A DNA stretch of 64,000 bases from Chloroflexota bacterium (GCA_021323855.1 JAJPKE010000009.1:62001-126000), one strand, 5' to 3'; counted from the stretch's first letter, positions 8,613-22,518 are shown. Numbers and translations: made by a program. The notes: generated by a model not told the origin, from the letters alone.

Positions 8613-9767
8613 TCAATGAGTTTGCGCAAGCACAGGTTTCCCCGCGCCTGAGATTTTCCCCAATTGAGCGGCAATCTGCGCGGCGGCAATCGGCGCTTCC
8701 TGGCGAATATTGTTCAGCGTGCCGGCGATGCCGTAGTTGTAGCCCACGAAGTAGAGGTTGGGATGGTCGAGACTGCGCACGCGGTCACGCTTGGGGAAGC
8801 CCCGCTCGTCGAAGCTGATGAGGCCATCGAGGTAGCCCAACGCTGGCTGGAACCCAGTTGCCAGTAGCACAGCATCAAAGGGCTGGCGCGTACCGTCAGC
8901 GAATGTGACCTCTTGCTCGCCGAACGACGTGACCGCTGGTTTCACCTGGATGCGTTCCTCGCGCACGGCGTTAATGAAGCTCAGACCGATGATGGGGATG
9001 CCATGCGCCTGAAGCAGCGGCTCTGGCGATTTGGGAATACCTGCGCTTTGTAATCGTGCCTCTGCGCGTTTGAGCAGCACTTTTGCGACAACTCGCGTAA
9101 CCGCCGGTGGCAGGCGCAAGACCAGCAAGCCCCAGAGCTGAATGGGAACGCCAAGCAGGCTCAGCGGCACGACGTTCACGCCGTTGCGAATGGCGACGGT
9201 TGTGCTTGCCGCCCGCTTCATTACATCCACGGCGATTTCGGCCCCGGAATTGCCAGCGCCGATGATGAGCACGCGCTTGCCGGCGAACGGTGCGGCATTC
9301 TTATAGCTGGACGTATGCTGGATGCTGCCGCGAAACGTTTCCATACCAGGCCAGTGTGGTTCCACGGGCGCGGCGAAGATGCCGGAGGCCGCGACGAGTA
9401 TCTTGCTGCGGAAGGTATCGCTGGCCGTCGTCACCAGCCATCCGTCGTCGGTCTGTTGCGCAGTCTGGACGCGCTGGCCCGTTCGCGGAACAATGTCAAA
9501 GTGCCGGGCGTAGTCCTGAAGGTAGGAGACCACCTGATCCCGTGATGCGTAGAGGGGATAGGTGCGCGGCATGGGATAGCGCGGCAAGCCCGAATAGCGG
9601 CGTATCGTATGCAGTTTCAACGCATCGTAGCCTGCGGCCCAGCTCTGGGCAGGCGCATCCCCAGCTTCGAGGACGAGCGCATCAATGCCATAGTGTTTCA
9701 GGCAGGCGGCGGTTGCCAGACCGGCAGCGCCCGCGCCGATGATGAGCACATCGCTTGCGGTTTCCAT
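8613..9767 (-). CDS. Flavin-containing monooxygenase-like NAD(P)H oxidoreductase
   Basis: This 384-residue protein has two Rossmann dinucleotide motifs: FAD site VLIIGAGAAGLATAA at the N-terminus and NADPH site VLIIGAGNSGAEIAV near residue 165. Between them is FRGSIQHTSSY, which matches the flavin monooxygenase fingerprint FxGxxxHxxxY, and ATGFQP is near residue 320. Such enzymes oxygenate nitrogen, sulfur or ketone substrates, but the substrate cannot be named. The start at 9767 has an AGGAG site 7 bp upstream; the longer open frame upstream to 10067 has no family similarity. The gene stands alone, convergent with glpD and divergent from the histidine kinase. Confidence 0.87.
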   Translation of the reverse strand: METASDVLIIGAGAAGLATAACLKHYGIDALVLEAGDAPAQSWAAGYDALKLHTIRRYSGLPRYPMPRTYPLYASRDQVVSYLQDYARHFDIVPRTGQRVQTAQQTDDGWLVTTASDTFRSKILVAASGIFAAPVEPHWPGMETFRGSIQHTSSYKNAAPFAGKRVLIIGAGNSGAEIAVDVMKRAASTTVAIRNGVNVVPLSLLGVPIQLWGLLVLRLPPAVTRVVAKVLLKRAEARLQSAGIPKSPEPLLQAHGIPIIGLSFINAVREERIQVKPAVTSFGEQEVTFADGTRQPFDAVLLATGFQPALGYLDGLISFDERGFPKRDRVRSLDHPNLYFVGYNYGIAGTLNNIRQEAPIAAAQIAAQLGKISGAGKPVLAQTH

Positions 9768-9884
9768 CTCTGTCTCCTGTCTGCTAGGACGCGCGCTGTG
9801 GGCAATTTGGCCCATAGCATACGGCATCAGTGGATATCTATGCAATGATTTGGTTGTGTTGGATTGCTCCTCATTACTGGTTAT

Positions 9885-9913
9885 TTGACAGAAGGGTGCG
9901 CTGCTCCTACAAT
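9885..9913 (+). promoter_or_regulatory. Near-consensus sigma-70 promoter of the histidine kinase gene
   Basis: TTGACA (9885-9890, 6/6), a 17-bp spacer, then TACAAT (9908-9913, 5/6). The predicted transcript starts near 9920 and reaches the kinase start at 9965. This is among the best promoter matches seen in the window. Confidence 0.7.
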
Positions 9914-9964
9914 TGCCAGAAAAAGCGCCAATTGTCAGAATGAATGTAGACAGGGAGGAATAGA

Positions 9965-10780
9965 ATGGGAGCGAGAGGAACGCTACAGAGTCCCAGCGCT
10001 GCAAATGCAGATGAAGACGCCCGCGCGCGGTTTCTCGATGAGGCTGGTCACGAGCTACGGACGCCAATTACGGCGCTCAAGGGGCAGATTCAACTCATGC
10101 AGCGGCGTCTGCGCAAGGAATCCGACGACCGAGAGCGTGATCTCACCGATCTCGATAAGATGCTCTACCATATCGAACGCCTCAATCATCAACTCGATGT
10201 CTTTCTCAGCGCCACGCATATCACGCAGAAACGCTATACAGTGGTGACAGCGCCATGCGATATCGTCGCGGTGGCGCGGCGTCTCGTTGCCGTCTATAGC
10301 GCCGGGGTCAGCGGCCATACCATTCGCTTCGAGTCCGCAGAGGATGAACTGATTGGCGAGTGGGACCGTCGTCGTCTCGATGAGGCGCTCTCTGTGCTGC
10401 TGACCAATGCCATCAAATATAGCCGTGGTGGCGAGGTGACGCTCTCCATATCGCGCAAAGGGGACACAGCGCATGTTGAGGTGAGCGACGAGGGGCCAGG
10501 GATACCGGCGCATGAGCGTACCGCTATTTTCCGCCAGTATGTGACGGGAAGCGCGGTGGAAAATGCCGGGTCCGGTCTGGGGCTGTTCGTTGCTCGCGAG
10601 GCTATTCGTCGCCAGCATGGGCGTATCGGTGTGCGCGCTCGCCGTGGCAAAGGCAGCACCTTCTGGTTCGAGGTGCCGCTGACGCAACCTGTGGCCAAAC
10701 GACGGCGGACCGCTGCGCCACCAGCGGAAGCGACAGTTGAAGCGACACTTGCTGCTGTGACTGCTTCATCTGCGGTCTGA
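9965..10780 (+). CDS. Soluble histidine kinase (HisKA + HATPase, no sensor domain)
   Basis: This 271-residue protein is almost only a kinase core. The dimerisation/phosphoacceptor helix has the H-box HELRTPITALKG near residue 28. The ATPase domain has N-box NAIKYS, G1 DEGPGIP and G2 GSGLGLFVA. There is no transmembrane segment, PAS or GAF domain; only about 25 residues precede the H-box. A 30-residue Ala/Thr-rich tail follows the ATPase. An AGGGAGG ribosome site precedes the ATG and a strong promoter lies upstream. No response regulator is adjacent, so it is an orphan kinase. It probably senses an intracellular cue through a partner, but no partner is visible here. Confidence 0.9.
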   Translation: MGARGTLQSPSAANADEDARARFLDEAGHELRTPITALKGQIQLMQRRLRKESDDRERDLTDLDKMLYHIERLNHQLDVFLSATHITQKRYTVVTAPCDIVAVARRLVAVYSAGVSGHTIRFESAEDELIGEWDRRRLDEALSVLLTNAIKYSRGGEVTLSISRKGDTAHVEVSDEGPGIPAHERTAIFRQYVTGSAVENAGSGLGLFVAREAIRRQHGRIGVRARRGKGSTFWFEVPLTQPVAKRRRTAAPPAEATVEATLAAVTASSAV

Positions 10781-10852
10781 ATGATCCGCCGCGCTGAACA
10801 TTTCCTGAGTACTTCCCATGCGTCCTTGTCAATTGGCTGCCAGCCGCTTACA

Positions 10853-12226
10853 ATGACTCGCATGAAGAAGATGCTGCACGCGCCACAATCCACTCCGCGC
10901 GGTTCCCTCCCCAGGCCGCTGATGCGCTGGGCGATGCCATTGTTGATGGTCGGCTGCCTGGCGCTCCTCATGCTGGCTGGCTGTGGAATTACCATCCACC
11001 AGGGCGGTGATGAAATCGCCTTCTTGCGTGGTAGCGACCTCTGGGTAATTCAGCCGGATGGCACGAATGCGCGCGCGCTGACTTCCAGCGCAATCGTCAG
11101 CCTGGGGTGGTCTCCCGATCATCACCAGGTTCTCTATCGTGTTCTCTTACACCCAGGAACGCTCCCGCCACCCTCTGAGGCGCGCGCAGTACCCGATGCG
11201 CTCGGCAGCATCGTGGTCATTGGCGTCAATGGCGGCTATCCGCTCGTTCTCACCCGTGGCAGCGATGATCTGCTGCATGGCGACCCGTGGTGGAATCCCG
11301 GCGGCAACCGTCTCCTCTACCGTGAAGAACTGACGCCGACCGCCAACACCGCCTATGCCCCGAGCTATATCGTGTCGCAGAGTGACCAGCCGGCAGGCAT
11401 TGCGCGGAAGGGATTGCTCGATGCCGCCAGCCTTCCGGTGCTTTCAAGCGATGGTCATCAGGTTGCAGTACTAGACGGGGCAGGCAATCTGCGGCTGGGT
11501 GCGCCCGGCGATACTGGCAACATTCTGGCGAGCGGCGCGCTGCTAGCGCTTCCTGGCGCAAACCGCCCGGCGCATCTACTCTGGCAACCGCAACATGATG
11601 CGCTGCTCTACCCCGCGTCCAACGGCTCAGGCGGCGTCAAATTGGTCTTGGTGGGGTTGGACGGCAAAGCCCGTTGGTCGCTTTCCGTGCCTGCGTTGCT
11701 CGATGCCGCATTTTCGCCGGATGGCTCGTTGCTGTTGGTGCGCACACCTTCGCAATTCCAGGTGTTCACTGTTGGCGACTCCGCAAGTTCCAGTGCGCTC
11801 TATAGCTGGCAGGAATCCGACGTTTATGCGGTGCCGTGGTGGGCGCCGGATAGCCAGCGGCTCGTCGTCTACGATCAAACCGGCTGGACCTTCGTAGACG
11901 TGCGACAGCATGTGGTACAACAACTGTTGATGGCGCAGGCTGCGGCTCTTCCTGCTGGTTTCGCTGGTGGTGCGCCTGCGCAGTGGCATCCCGCCACAGC
12001 GGACCCGTGGAATGCCAGCGGCAGCCAGTTGGTGTTTGCTGGCGCAAGCGGCGATAGCTGGCGCGGCAGTGCGTTACCGTCGTCGCATGGGAGCAGCCGG
12101 GGGCTATACGTCGTCTCGATCACTGGCGATCATCCTGGCACGCCAACGCTGATTGATAGCGGTAACGACATTTTGCCTGCCTGGAGCTATCCTGACCCAT
12201 CCACGGCATTTCTGATTGGCGCTTGA
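10853..12226 (+). CDS. Lipoprotein with TolB/WD40-like beta-propeller repeats
   Basis: A hydrophobic segment ends in the lipobox LMLAGC, so the mature protein is predicted to be lipid-anchored outside the membrane. The rest contains repeated PD40-type blades, for example DLWVIQPDGTNARALT, LGWSPDHHQVLYR, AAFSPDGSLLLVR and PAWSYPD, spaced as in a propeller. The function is not known; such propellers usually bind proteins or envelope ligands. The start is uncertain: ATGs at 10781, 10853, 10862 and 10871 are all in frame and none has a clear ribosome site. 10853 gives a signal peptide of ordinary length. It follows the orphan histidine kinase directly, so cotranscription and a functional link are possible. 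Confidence 0.8.
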   Translation: MTRMKKMLHAPQSTPRGSLPRPLMRWAMPLLMVGCLALLMLAGCGITIHQGGDEIAFLRGSDLWVIQPDGTNARALTSSAIVSLGWSPDHHQVLYRVLLHPGTLPPPSEARAVPDALGSIVVIGVNGGYPLVLTRGSDDLLHGDPWWNPGGNRLLYREELTPTANTAYAPSYIVSQSDQPAGIARKGLLDAASLPVLSSDGHQVAVLDGAGNLRLGAPGDTGNILASGALLALPGANRPAHLLWQPQHDALLYPASNGSGGVKLVLVGLDGKARWSLSVPALLDAAFSPDGSLLLVRTPSQFQVFTVGDSASSSALYSWQESDVYAVPWWAPDSQRLVVYDQTGWTFVDVRQHVVQQLLMAQAAALPAGFAGGAPAQWHPATADPWNASGSQLVFAGASGDSWRGSALPSSHGSSRGLYVVSITGDHPGTPTLIDSGNDILPAWSYPDPSTAFLIGA

Positions 12227-12273
12227 TGCGCATTTCGTTCTTTGGCTGATTTGGCTGGTGAGGAGCGCACGCA

Positions 12274-12480
12274 ATGTCACAGCACCATCACACGCATGAC
12301 TTCGACGACGACGAAGAACTGGACGATGACGAGTTCGATCCCCAGGAGTATGATCTCATGCTGGAGCTGGAGCGGCTCGAAAGCGTGGAAGAAGAGATGA
12401 TGGAGATGAAAGTGACGACGCTCGAAGAGGTGCGCGAGCGCATCGCCCTGCTCCATCAGCAACTAGACAAAACTCCGTGA
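12274..12480 (+). CDS. Small acidic hypothetical protein
   Basis: This is 68 residues with a His-rich start (QHHHTH), a long Asp/Glu run and a C-terminal amphipathic helix ending HQQLDKTP. No family is recognised. A GAGGAG ribosome site lies 8 bp before the ATG, and the stop TGA shares its last base with the malQ start ATG, so it is translationally coupled to malQ. The composition suggests a metal- or nucleic-acid-mimicking tail, but this is speculation. Confidence 0.75.
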   Translation: MSQHHHTHDFDDDEELDDDEFDPQEYDLMLELERLESVEEEMMEMKVTTLEEVRERIALLHQQLDKTP

Positions 12481-13985
12481 TGAAAGACGCTAACAAATGG
12501 CCTCGCGGCAGCGGCATTCTTGTCCATCCGACCTCGTTTCCGGGTTCGTTCGGCATCGGTGATCTGGGGCCGTCTGCTGTTACATGGCTGGAGTATCTGG
12601 CGGCCAGCGGGCAGAAATACTGGCAGGTGTTGCCGCTCGGCCCAACTGGCTATGGCAATTCGCCCTACGCGACGCTCTCAGCCTTTGCCGGCAATCCTAT
12701 CTTGATTTCGCTTGAGCGACTGGTGGAAGATGGTTTGCTGGCGCAGAGTGAGATCGAAGATCACCCACACTTCCCGGCAAACCATGTGGATTTTGGCACA
12801 GTTGTTCCCTGGAAGATGGCCCTGCTGCGCGCATCATTTGACCATTTCAAGGACCAGAAGCGTTTTCTGGCGCTGCGAGCGCCATTTGAGGCATTCTGCA
12901 AAGAGCATCACGATTGGCTGGATGATTATGCGCTATTCGCTGCGCTCAAAAACGTGCATCATGGCGCTGCCTGGGTTGAGTGGGACCCGGCGCTTGCTGC
13001 CCATGAACCGGTGGCCGTCGCCGAAGCACAACAGAAGCTCCGCGATGAGATAGCATTTCAGCAATATCTTCAATTCCTGTTTTTCCGCCAGTGGTCAGCG
13101 ATTCGCCAGGCTGCGCATGAGCGCCAGATATCCATTATTGGCGACCTGGCAATCTTCGTTGCGCATGATAGCGCAGATGTGTGGGCGCATCGAGACCTCT
13201 TTCAGCTTGATGCGCATGGTCAGCCGAGCGTTGTCGCAGGCGTTCCGCCGGATTATTTCAGCGCCACCGGGCAACGCTGGGGCAATCCTTTGTACCGCTG
13301 GGACGTGCTGCAAGCGAATGACTATGCCTGGTGGATAGCGCGTGTGCGCCGCGCGCTTGAATTAGAAGATATCATCAGGCTCGACCATTTTCGCGGCTTC
13401 GAGGCATATTGGGAAATACCCGGCAATGACAAAACCGCCGTCAATGGAAGATGGGTGCAGGGACCAGGAGATCTTCTTTTCACCGCGATCCGTCACGCGC
13501 TGGGCGACATCCCTTTTATCGCTGAAGACCTGGGCGTGATAACGCCGGAAGTAGACGCGCTACGCGAGCAGTTGGGGTTTCCAGGAATGCGCGTGCTGCA
13601 ATTCGCTTTCGGCGGCGATGCAAATAATCACCATTTACCGCACAACTATACGCGGGATGCCGTGGTGTACACTGGCACACACGACAATGACACGAGTGCC
13701 GCCTGGTTCGAGGCATGCAGCGAGCGGGAGCGCCGCCATGCGTTGCGCTATCTTCATATCACCGGCGATGAGATCGTCTGGGTAATGATCCGTGCGGCGC
13801 TCGCATCGGTCGCTGCTATCGCCGTGCTGCCACTGCAAGATGCGCTCAGCCTGGGCAGCGAGGCCCGCATGAACTATCCCTCGCGCGCCGCCGGCAATTG
13901 GGAGTGGCGCTATACCGAGCGCCAGCTCACTCATACTATCAGCAAACGCCTGGCGAACCTCTGTGCGCTCTATGGCCGTTCCTGA
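12480..13985 (+). CDS. malQ: 4-alpha-glucanotransferase (amylomaltase, GH77)
   Basis: MalQ transfers maltodextrin segments between glucans in the cytoplasm. The 501-residue protein starts GSGILVHPTSFPGSFGIGD, typical of the family. GH77 catalytic residues are visible: the nucleophile Asp in IRLDHFRGFEAYW, the acid/base Glu in FIAEDLGVITPEV, and the transition-state Asp in YTGTHDNDT. A GTG one codon upstream (12477) is an alternative start; the ATG at 12480 overlaps the stop of the small acidic gene. No other glycogen or maltose gene is in the window, so the operon partner is the acidic protein of unknown role. Confidence 0.95.
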   Translation: MKDANKWPRGSGILVHPTSFPGSFGIGDLGPSAVTWLEYLAASGQKYWQVLPLGPTGYGNSPYATLSAFAGNPILISLERLVEDGLLAQSEIEDHPHFPANHVDFGTVVPWKMALLRASFDHFKDQKRFLALRAPFEAFCKEHHDWLDDYALFAALKNVHHGAAWVEWDPALAAHEPVAVAEAQQKLRDEIAFQQYLQFLFFRQWSAIRQAAHERQISIIGDLAIFVAHDSADVWAHRDLFQLDAHGQPSVVAGVPPDYFSATGQRWGNPLYRWDVLQANDYAWWIARVRRALELEDIIRLDHFRGFEAYWEIPGNDKTAVNGRWVQGPGDLLFTAIRHALGDIPFIAEDLGVITPEVDALREQLGFPGMRVLQFAFGGDANNHHLPHNYTRDAVVYTGTHDNDTSAAWFEACSERERRHALRYLHITGDEIVWVMIRAALASVAAIAVLPLQDALSLGSEARMNYPSRAAGNWEWRYTERQLTHTISKRLANLCALYGRS

Positions 13986-14013
13986 TTGGCAAAAAGTATG
14001 TGAGTTCACCGTC

Positions 14014-15441
14014 TTACTCTACTAGCGCCTGGGCGAGCAGGTAATCCAGCGCCCCCTCTTCCAGGGAAAGCGCCCGTTGCTGCTGCTCGCTCATCTGCCA
14101 GGTATGCTCCAGAATCGCCGCGTAGGCTTCATAAATGACTGCTGTTGTGGCATGCGGATAGAGGTTTGTCAGTAAGTTCAACAATGGCTGATGATAGTGC
14201 TGGCGCCAATCACGTATCGTCGCTTCCATGCCAACATCATGCCCTGCTCGTTCGCTCAATAGCCACTTATGAACGTTGATCGCCTGATAGATGCGCTGTG
14301 CTGGCTCTGGCGGCACGTGAACACCCAACAGATCGCGCAGGCGCCGCACGTACCAGCCTGGCCGTAGCGTCGCAATTTGTATGTTGGCTACCGGTGGATT
14401 CGCTGTGCTGGGAGTATCCTGCTCTTCATTGGCTCGGTGCGGTATCGCCAGCGATTCAATGCCATGCTCGATGTTATCCAGGCCAGAGCGGACATATTGC
14501 GTGCCAAGCTGCACCACGCCATATCCCAGGTCGTTGAGACGTTGCATTCGCTCGGTGATCTCGCTCAGCGATCCCAGGAGATTGCCGAAACTGCTGGCGA
14601 ACTGGCCTGCGTTGGTGGCATTCGTGCGCTCAGCGCGTAATCCCTCATAGCGCGAAAGAAAATAGTCGCTATCACTCTCAGTGACCAATTGCTGATCTTC
14701 GGGCAACCCGCGCGCCAGGCGAATATCTTCCGCCTGCCAGATCAACGATTCGATAAACATTTCCAGGTCTTGCTGGCGCAACCCTTCGTTCAGCGGACCG
14801 GCTCTGACCTCCGCCGTTTCGGCGTCTGCCATGATAGCTGTCAATCGGTGGCCGCTCAAGTCCATTAGAACATTTGCCAGCGACGGGTCGCCCCAGTAGA
14901 CCCCATGCTCGTGGAGTTCGAGAAGCAATTCAGCGATAGCGTTCCATAGCAGGCGCTTGTTGGTTTCAGTAAATGGGTAGCGGTAGAGGAGCGATTGCGG
15001 CAACACACGTTCCGCCAGCCGGGTAATGCAGTAGCCTATGTCGCCGGATTCGTAGACAATCTGGTTCGCTACTGTGCCTGCGGGAATCGGTTTGCCACGG
15101 AGTACGAGAAAGCCAACCGGGTCCAGCGTGCGGCAATGGCGTTGCTGAATCGTGCGGAATGAGGCAATTTCATGGCTAGCCGCCAGTGGACTGGTCTCTT
15201 TGATGGCATAGCGGCGGCGCTCGATTTCCACGAAGAGTACCGAATGCCGTGATTCGCCTTTGCGGATGGAGAGCAGATTCACCTGTGGCGATGACCACTC
15301 ATCAAATGGCAGATGCCAGGGTAGAAGTGCCAGACGCAGCCAATCGGAACGTGGAATGTCAATCTCGCGGAACCTGCCCGAACGACTGGCACGTCTGGCG
15401 TTCTTTCGCGCTGAAGGTGTGCGGCGGACGTGTACGGGCAT
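14014..15441 (-). CDS. DUF4032-type kinase-like protein
   Basis: The first 250 residues resemble a lipopolysaccharide-kinase/protein-kinase fold: YAIKETS (candidate ATP lysine), the catalytic-loop-like HGVYWGDPSLANVL near residue 180, and MADAETAE in the position of the DFG metal site. The remaining half, from about residue 270, contains the DUF4032 region ending in a Leu/Glu-rich tail. The substrate is unknown; homologues are annotated as DUF4032 or LPS-kinase-like. An AAAGGA site precedes the ATG. It is a single gene on the minus strand between malQ (convergent) and the Bax-inhibitor gene. Kinase activity is inferred from motifs only. Confidence 0.72.
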   Translation of the reverse strand: MPVHVRRTPSARKNARRASRSGRFREIDIPRSDWLRLALLPWHLPFDEWSSPQVNLLSIRKGESRHSVLFVEIERRRYAIKETSPLAASHEIASFRTIQQRHCRTLDPVGFLVLRGKPIPAGTVANQIVYESGDIGYCITRLAERVLPQSLLYRYPFTETNKRLLWNAIAELLLELHEHGVYWGDPSLANVLMDLSGHRLTAIMADAETAEVRAGPLNEGLRQQDLEMFIESLIWQAEDIRLARGLPEDQQLVTESDSDYFLSRYEGLRAERTNATNAGQFASSFGNLLGSLSEITERMQRLNDLGYGVVQLGTQYVRSGLDNIEHGIESLAIPHRANEEQDTPSTANPPVANIQIATLRPGWYVRRLRDLLGVHVPPEPAQRIYQAINVHKWLLSERAGHDVGMEATIRDWRQHYHQPLLNLLTNLYPHATTAVIYEAYAAILEHTWQMSEQQQRALSLEEGALDYLLAQALVE

Positions 15442-15553
15442 GTGAGATCGTCCTTTATCCTGGATTGGTTAGCGCCACACCAGTGATTGTAGCATCTCAC
15501 ACGATTGATTACGACGGATTTCAGGATGCACAACCTGTAGGATTCTGAATCTG

Positions 15554-16249
15554 CTATGAGTTGTTGCTGTTGCCAAAGATGCGTAGCAGAAACAGGAAGA
15601 GGTTGATGAAATCGAGATAGAGCATCAACGCGCCAAGTATTGCCAGGCGACCACCGTTCTCGCCGCTGGCCTGTGCGCTCATACGTTTGATTTTCTGGGT
15701 ATCGGCGGCAATCAAGCCAACGAAAATCAGGATGCCCAGATAGGTGGTGATCCAGTAAATGATCTCGCTGTGCAGGAAGATATTGACGAGTGAGGCGAGG
15801 ATTAGTCCGATGAGCGCCATCAGCGCCAGATTGCGGATTTTCGTCAGGTCACGCTTGGTGGTATAGCCGTATAACCCCATGATGCCGAAAGTGCCGCCAG
15901 TGATGAAGAACGTCGAAGCGAGCGACGCTTTGGTGTATTCCAGGAAAATCCCCGACAGGCTCAATCCCATGAGGACGGCGTAGAGCAAGAAGAGCGCGGT
16001 GGCCGTGCCGACCGACATGCGCATGATGGCGGCGCCGAGCGCAATGACGAGGATGATCTGCACGACGAAGATGCCAAAGAAGATGAAGACATTGCCAAAG
16101 ACGAGTGAGCGCATGAATGGAGATGTTGCGGTAAATGCGGCGACGGAGCCGGTGACGGCCAGTCCCAGCGTCATCCAGAGATAAACCTGGCTGATGATGC
16201 TTCGTTGGCGCACTTCGGCCTGCGTACCGGCGGCGAGTGAATACGACAT
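15554..16249 (-). CDS. Bax inhibitor-1/YccA family membrane protein
   Basis: This 231-residue integral membrane protein has seven predicted transmembrane helices and the family signature around GLIAADTQKIKRM, near the C-terminus, followed by YLDFINLFLFLLRIFG. Bacterial BI-1 proteins (YccA, YbhL, BsYetJ) are linked to FtsH control or pH-gated calcium leak. The start at 16249 (MSYSLAAG) has a GGAGGGG ribosome site 6 bp upstream; the open frame continues 31 codons further without support. It lies downstream of gyrB on the same strand but is separated from it by a strong hairpin. Confidence 0.92.
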   Translation of the reverse strand: MSYSLAAGTQAEVRQRSIISQVYLWMTLGLAVTGSVAAFTATSPFMRSLVFGNVFIFFGIFVVQIILVIALGAAIMRMSVGTATALFLLYAVLMGLSLSGIFLEYTKASLASTFFITGGTFGIMGLYGYTTKRDLTKIRNLALMALIGLILASLVNIFLHSEIIYWITTYLGILIFVGLIAADTQKIKRMSAQASGENGGRLAILGALMLYLDFINLFLFLLRIFGNSNNS

Positions 16250-16404
16250 CAATACCCCTCCCTCGATCATCTCAACGATATGATACGCACGATTGTTGCG
16301 CAAGGCCCATGCCAGGACCGGTTGCGTGTGTCTTGTCCACACTTATACTTGCCCATGATAACACGGTGGTGCCAATGCCGAGAAGCTTTCTCCGGCGCAC
16401 AGCA

Positions 16405-16436
16405 AATAGCCGCTATCTAAAGAGATAGCGGCTATT
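16405..16436 (-). terminator. Strong hairpin terminator downstream of gyrB
   Basis: AATAGCCGCTATCT (16405-16418) and AGATAGCGGCTATT (16423-16436) form a perfect 14-bp stem with a 4-base loop, 24 bp after the gyrB stop. Only a short T run follows on the minus strand, so termination efficiency is uncertain. Confidence 0.7.
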
Positions 16437-16459
16437 GAATAAACTGCAACGGATGGTTG

Positions 16460-20265
<3,806 letters not shown>

Positions 20266-22404
20266 TTATTGGTCTGGCAGAAGGTCCAACAATTCGTCTG
20301 GAGTCGTCACTGGCTGGCGACAGACGAAACCCTGGCAGACATACGCGGTGCTCTTGTCATCCAGCAGCCCACGATACGCCAGCAGCGGGACGGCGGTAGC
20401 CGCCGCAGCATCGTCTGCGCGCGCAACTGCCAGCACAGCGCGCGGCAGATAGCGGCTGGCGATTGCTCGTTCAAGCGAGGCGGCGCTGGCATCGTCTGGA
20501 GTAGCGGCTATCAGCGCGATTTCCTGGAATGGGCCGATCAAATCATCGAGCGCACAGAGAAAGTGACTGAAGGCGGAGGGTTGATCAGCCATTGAAGATG
20601 CCAGTGGTACCAGCACGCGCGCCGCAAAGTCATGATAGCGCCCCTCGCCGGTAAACGCCGCCAACCGGAGCAGCGCCTCGGCAGCCAGGCTTGTGCCGCA
20701 GGGAGTGGCGTTGTCGCTCAATTCGCGCGGGCGCCCGATCAGCGTTTCATGATCGCTGGCAGTATCAAAGAATGAACTGCTTGGCTCGTCCCAGAAGCGT
20801 TGCAGCATCTCATCGGCAAATGTGCGCGCCTGAAGGAAGAAGTGCGTCTCGCCGGTCGTCTCATAGATGCTGAGCAGACCGTTCACCAGCGCCGCGTAAT
20901 CTTCCAGGTAAGCATCGAGTTTGGCTGTGCCCTGCCGCCAGGAGCGACAGAGACGCCCATTGACGATCATCCGCTCCAGCAGAAATGTCGCGTTGGCGCT
21001 GGCGGCTTGCCGGTAGTCGGCGCGGTCGAGAATGCGTCCGGCTTCAGCCATTGCGCGCAGCATAAAGCCATTCCAGGAGGCCAGCACCTTGTCGTCACGC
21101 GCGGGACAGACACGTTTTACACGCGCATCGTAAAGCGTCTTGCGCGTCCGCTCGATGAGGCTGCGCAGTTCTTCCATGCTGATGCCGAGTGTAGCGGCTG
21201 TCTCGCCCTCCGGCTGTGCAAGATGGAGGATATTGTGCCCCTCGAAATTGCCGGATGCCGTCACACCCCAGACCTGTTCGATCAATGTGGCGTCTGCCTC
21301 GCCCAGTGCCTCACGTAGCTCGGCGGGAGTCCAGACGTAGAACGCGCCCTCCACACCACCGCTATCGGCGTCCTGCGTGGAATAGAAACCGCCCGCCGGG
21401 TCGGTCATCTCGCGCAGCACATAGTCGAGCGTCTCTTCGCAGATGCGGCGATAGCGCGGCTCGCCGGTCAATTGCCAGGCATGCAGATACACCGGAGCTA
21501 GCAGCGCATTATCATAGAGCATCTTCTCGAAATGCGGCACCAGCCAGTGTGTATCCGTCGAGTAGCGATGAAAGCCGCCGCCAACCTGATCGTAGATGCC
21601 ACCTTCCGCCATCTTATCAAGTGTCAGGCGGAGCAACAGCATGCGGCGCTCGTCTTCGGCGTCGCGTTCGCCGGTGGCGGGGGCGCGCGCCTCCATTCGG
21701 AGCAGATATTCCAGTCCCATTGGATGCGGAAATTTGGGGGCGCGTCCAAATCCGCCGTTAACCGGGTCAATCGTGGCGACGAGCCGATCTGCCGCCTGCG
21801 ATAGCACATCCGGGTCGAGTTCGATCTGCGCCAACGTCACATTGTCCGGCAGGCGCAGGCTTACTGCGCTACGGCGCGCATAAAACTGGCGAAACTCCTC
21901 CGCCTGTTTCTCCACGTCATCACGGCGTGTGGCGTAAAGTTGCGCCATGCTGCGCAGCACTTTCATGAAGCTAGGCATGCCGTAGCGGTCCTGTGGCGGG
22001 AAATAGGTGCCGCCAAAGAACGGCGCGCCATCTGGCATCAGGAAGACGGTCATCGGCCAGCCGCCGCTGCCGGTCAACGCTTGCACCGCGTCCATATAGA
22101 GCGCGTCAATATCCGGTCGCTCCTCGCGGTCTACCTTGATGCAGACGAAATGCTCATTCATGAAAGCGGCGACCGCCTCATCCTCGAAAGATTCGTGCAT
22201 CTGGACGTGGCACCAATGGCATGCAGCATAACCCACACTCAGAAAAATGGGCTTATCCTCAGCCTTCGCTTTTTCCAAAGCCTCTGGTCCCCAAGCGTAC
22301 CAGTCCACCGGATTGTGCGCATGTTGCAATAGATAAGGGCTAGTCTCATGGATGAGCCGATTTGTATGTTTATGTTCATGCCCCTGATTCAGTTGATCGC
22401 TCAT
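20266..22404 (-). CDS. Thioredoxin-domain protein, YyaL/DUF255 (SSP411-like)
   Basis: This 712-residue protein has an N-terminal thioredoxin-like DUF255 domain: [20 protein letters not shown] near residue 15, and the redox-like motif ACHWCHVM-type [13 protein letters not shown] around residue 60, with DREERPDID and GGWPMTVFL following. A six-hairpin, N-acylglucosamine 2-epimerase-like region makes up the rest. Homologues occur across bacteria and animals (spermatogenesis-associated protein 20), and their exact reaction is unknown. The start at 22404 (MSDQLNQG) has a GGAG site 8 bp upstream; an open frame of 20 more codons lacks support. It is monocistronic as far as can be seen. Confidence 0.9.
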   Translation of the reverse strand: MSDQLNQGHEHKHTNRLIHETSPYLLQHAHNPVDWYAWGPEALEKAKAEDKPIFLSVGYAACHWCHVQMHESFEDEAVAAFMNEHFVCIKVDREERPDIDALYMDAVQALTGSGGWPMTVFLMPDGAPFFGGTYFPPQDRYGMPSFMKVLRSMAQLYATRRDDVEKQAEEFRQFYARRSAVSLRLPDNVTLAQIELDPDVLSQAADRLVATIDPVNGGFGRAPKFPHPMGLEYLLRMEARAPATGERDAEDERRMLLLRLTLDKMAEGGIYDQVGGGFHRYSTDTHWLVPHFEKMLYDNALLAPVYLHAWQLTGEPRYRRICEETLDYVLREMTDPAGGFYSTQDADSGGVEGAFYVWTPAELREALGEADATLIEQVWGVTASGNFEGHNILHLAQPEGETAATLGISMEELRSLIERTRKTLYDARVKRVCPARDDKVLASWNGFMLRAMAEAGRILDRADYRQAASANATFLLERMIVNGRLCRSWRQGTAKLDAYLEDYAALVNGLLSIYETTGETHFFLQARTFADEMLQRFWDEPSSSFFDTASDHETLIGRPRELSDNATPCGTSLAAEALLRLAAFTGEGRYHDFAARVLVPLASSMADQPSAFSHFLCALDDLIGPFQEIALIAATPDDASAASLERAIASRYLPRAVLAVARADDAAAATAVPLLAYRGLLDDKSTAYVCQGFVCRQPVTTPDELLDLLPDQ

Positions 22405-22518
22405 CCGGCATTCTCCAAGTCCAGCCTTTATGACTCTTACACAGACTATTCTTCTTGCAGACATTATCTCCCATTATTGTAGGTTCACTCTTGATGGCTA
22501 CACAACCTCCCATGCGCC

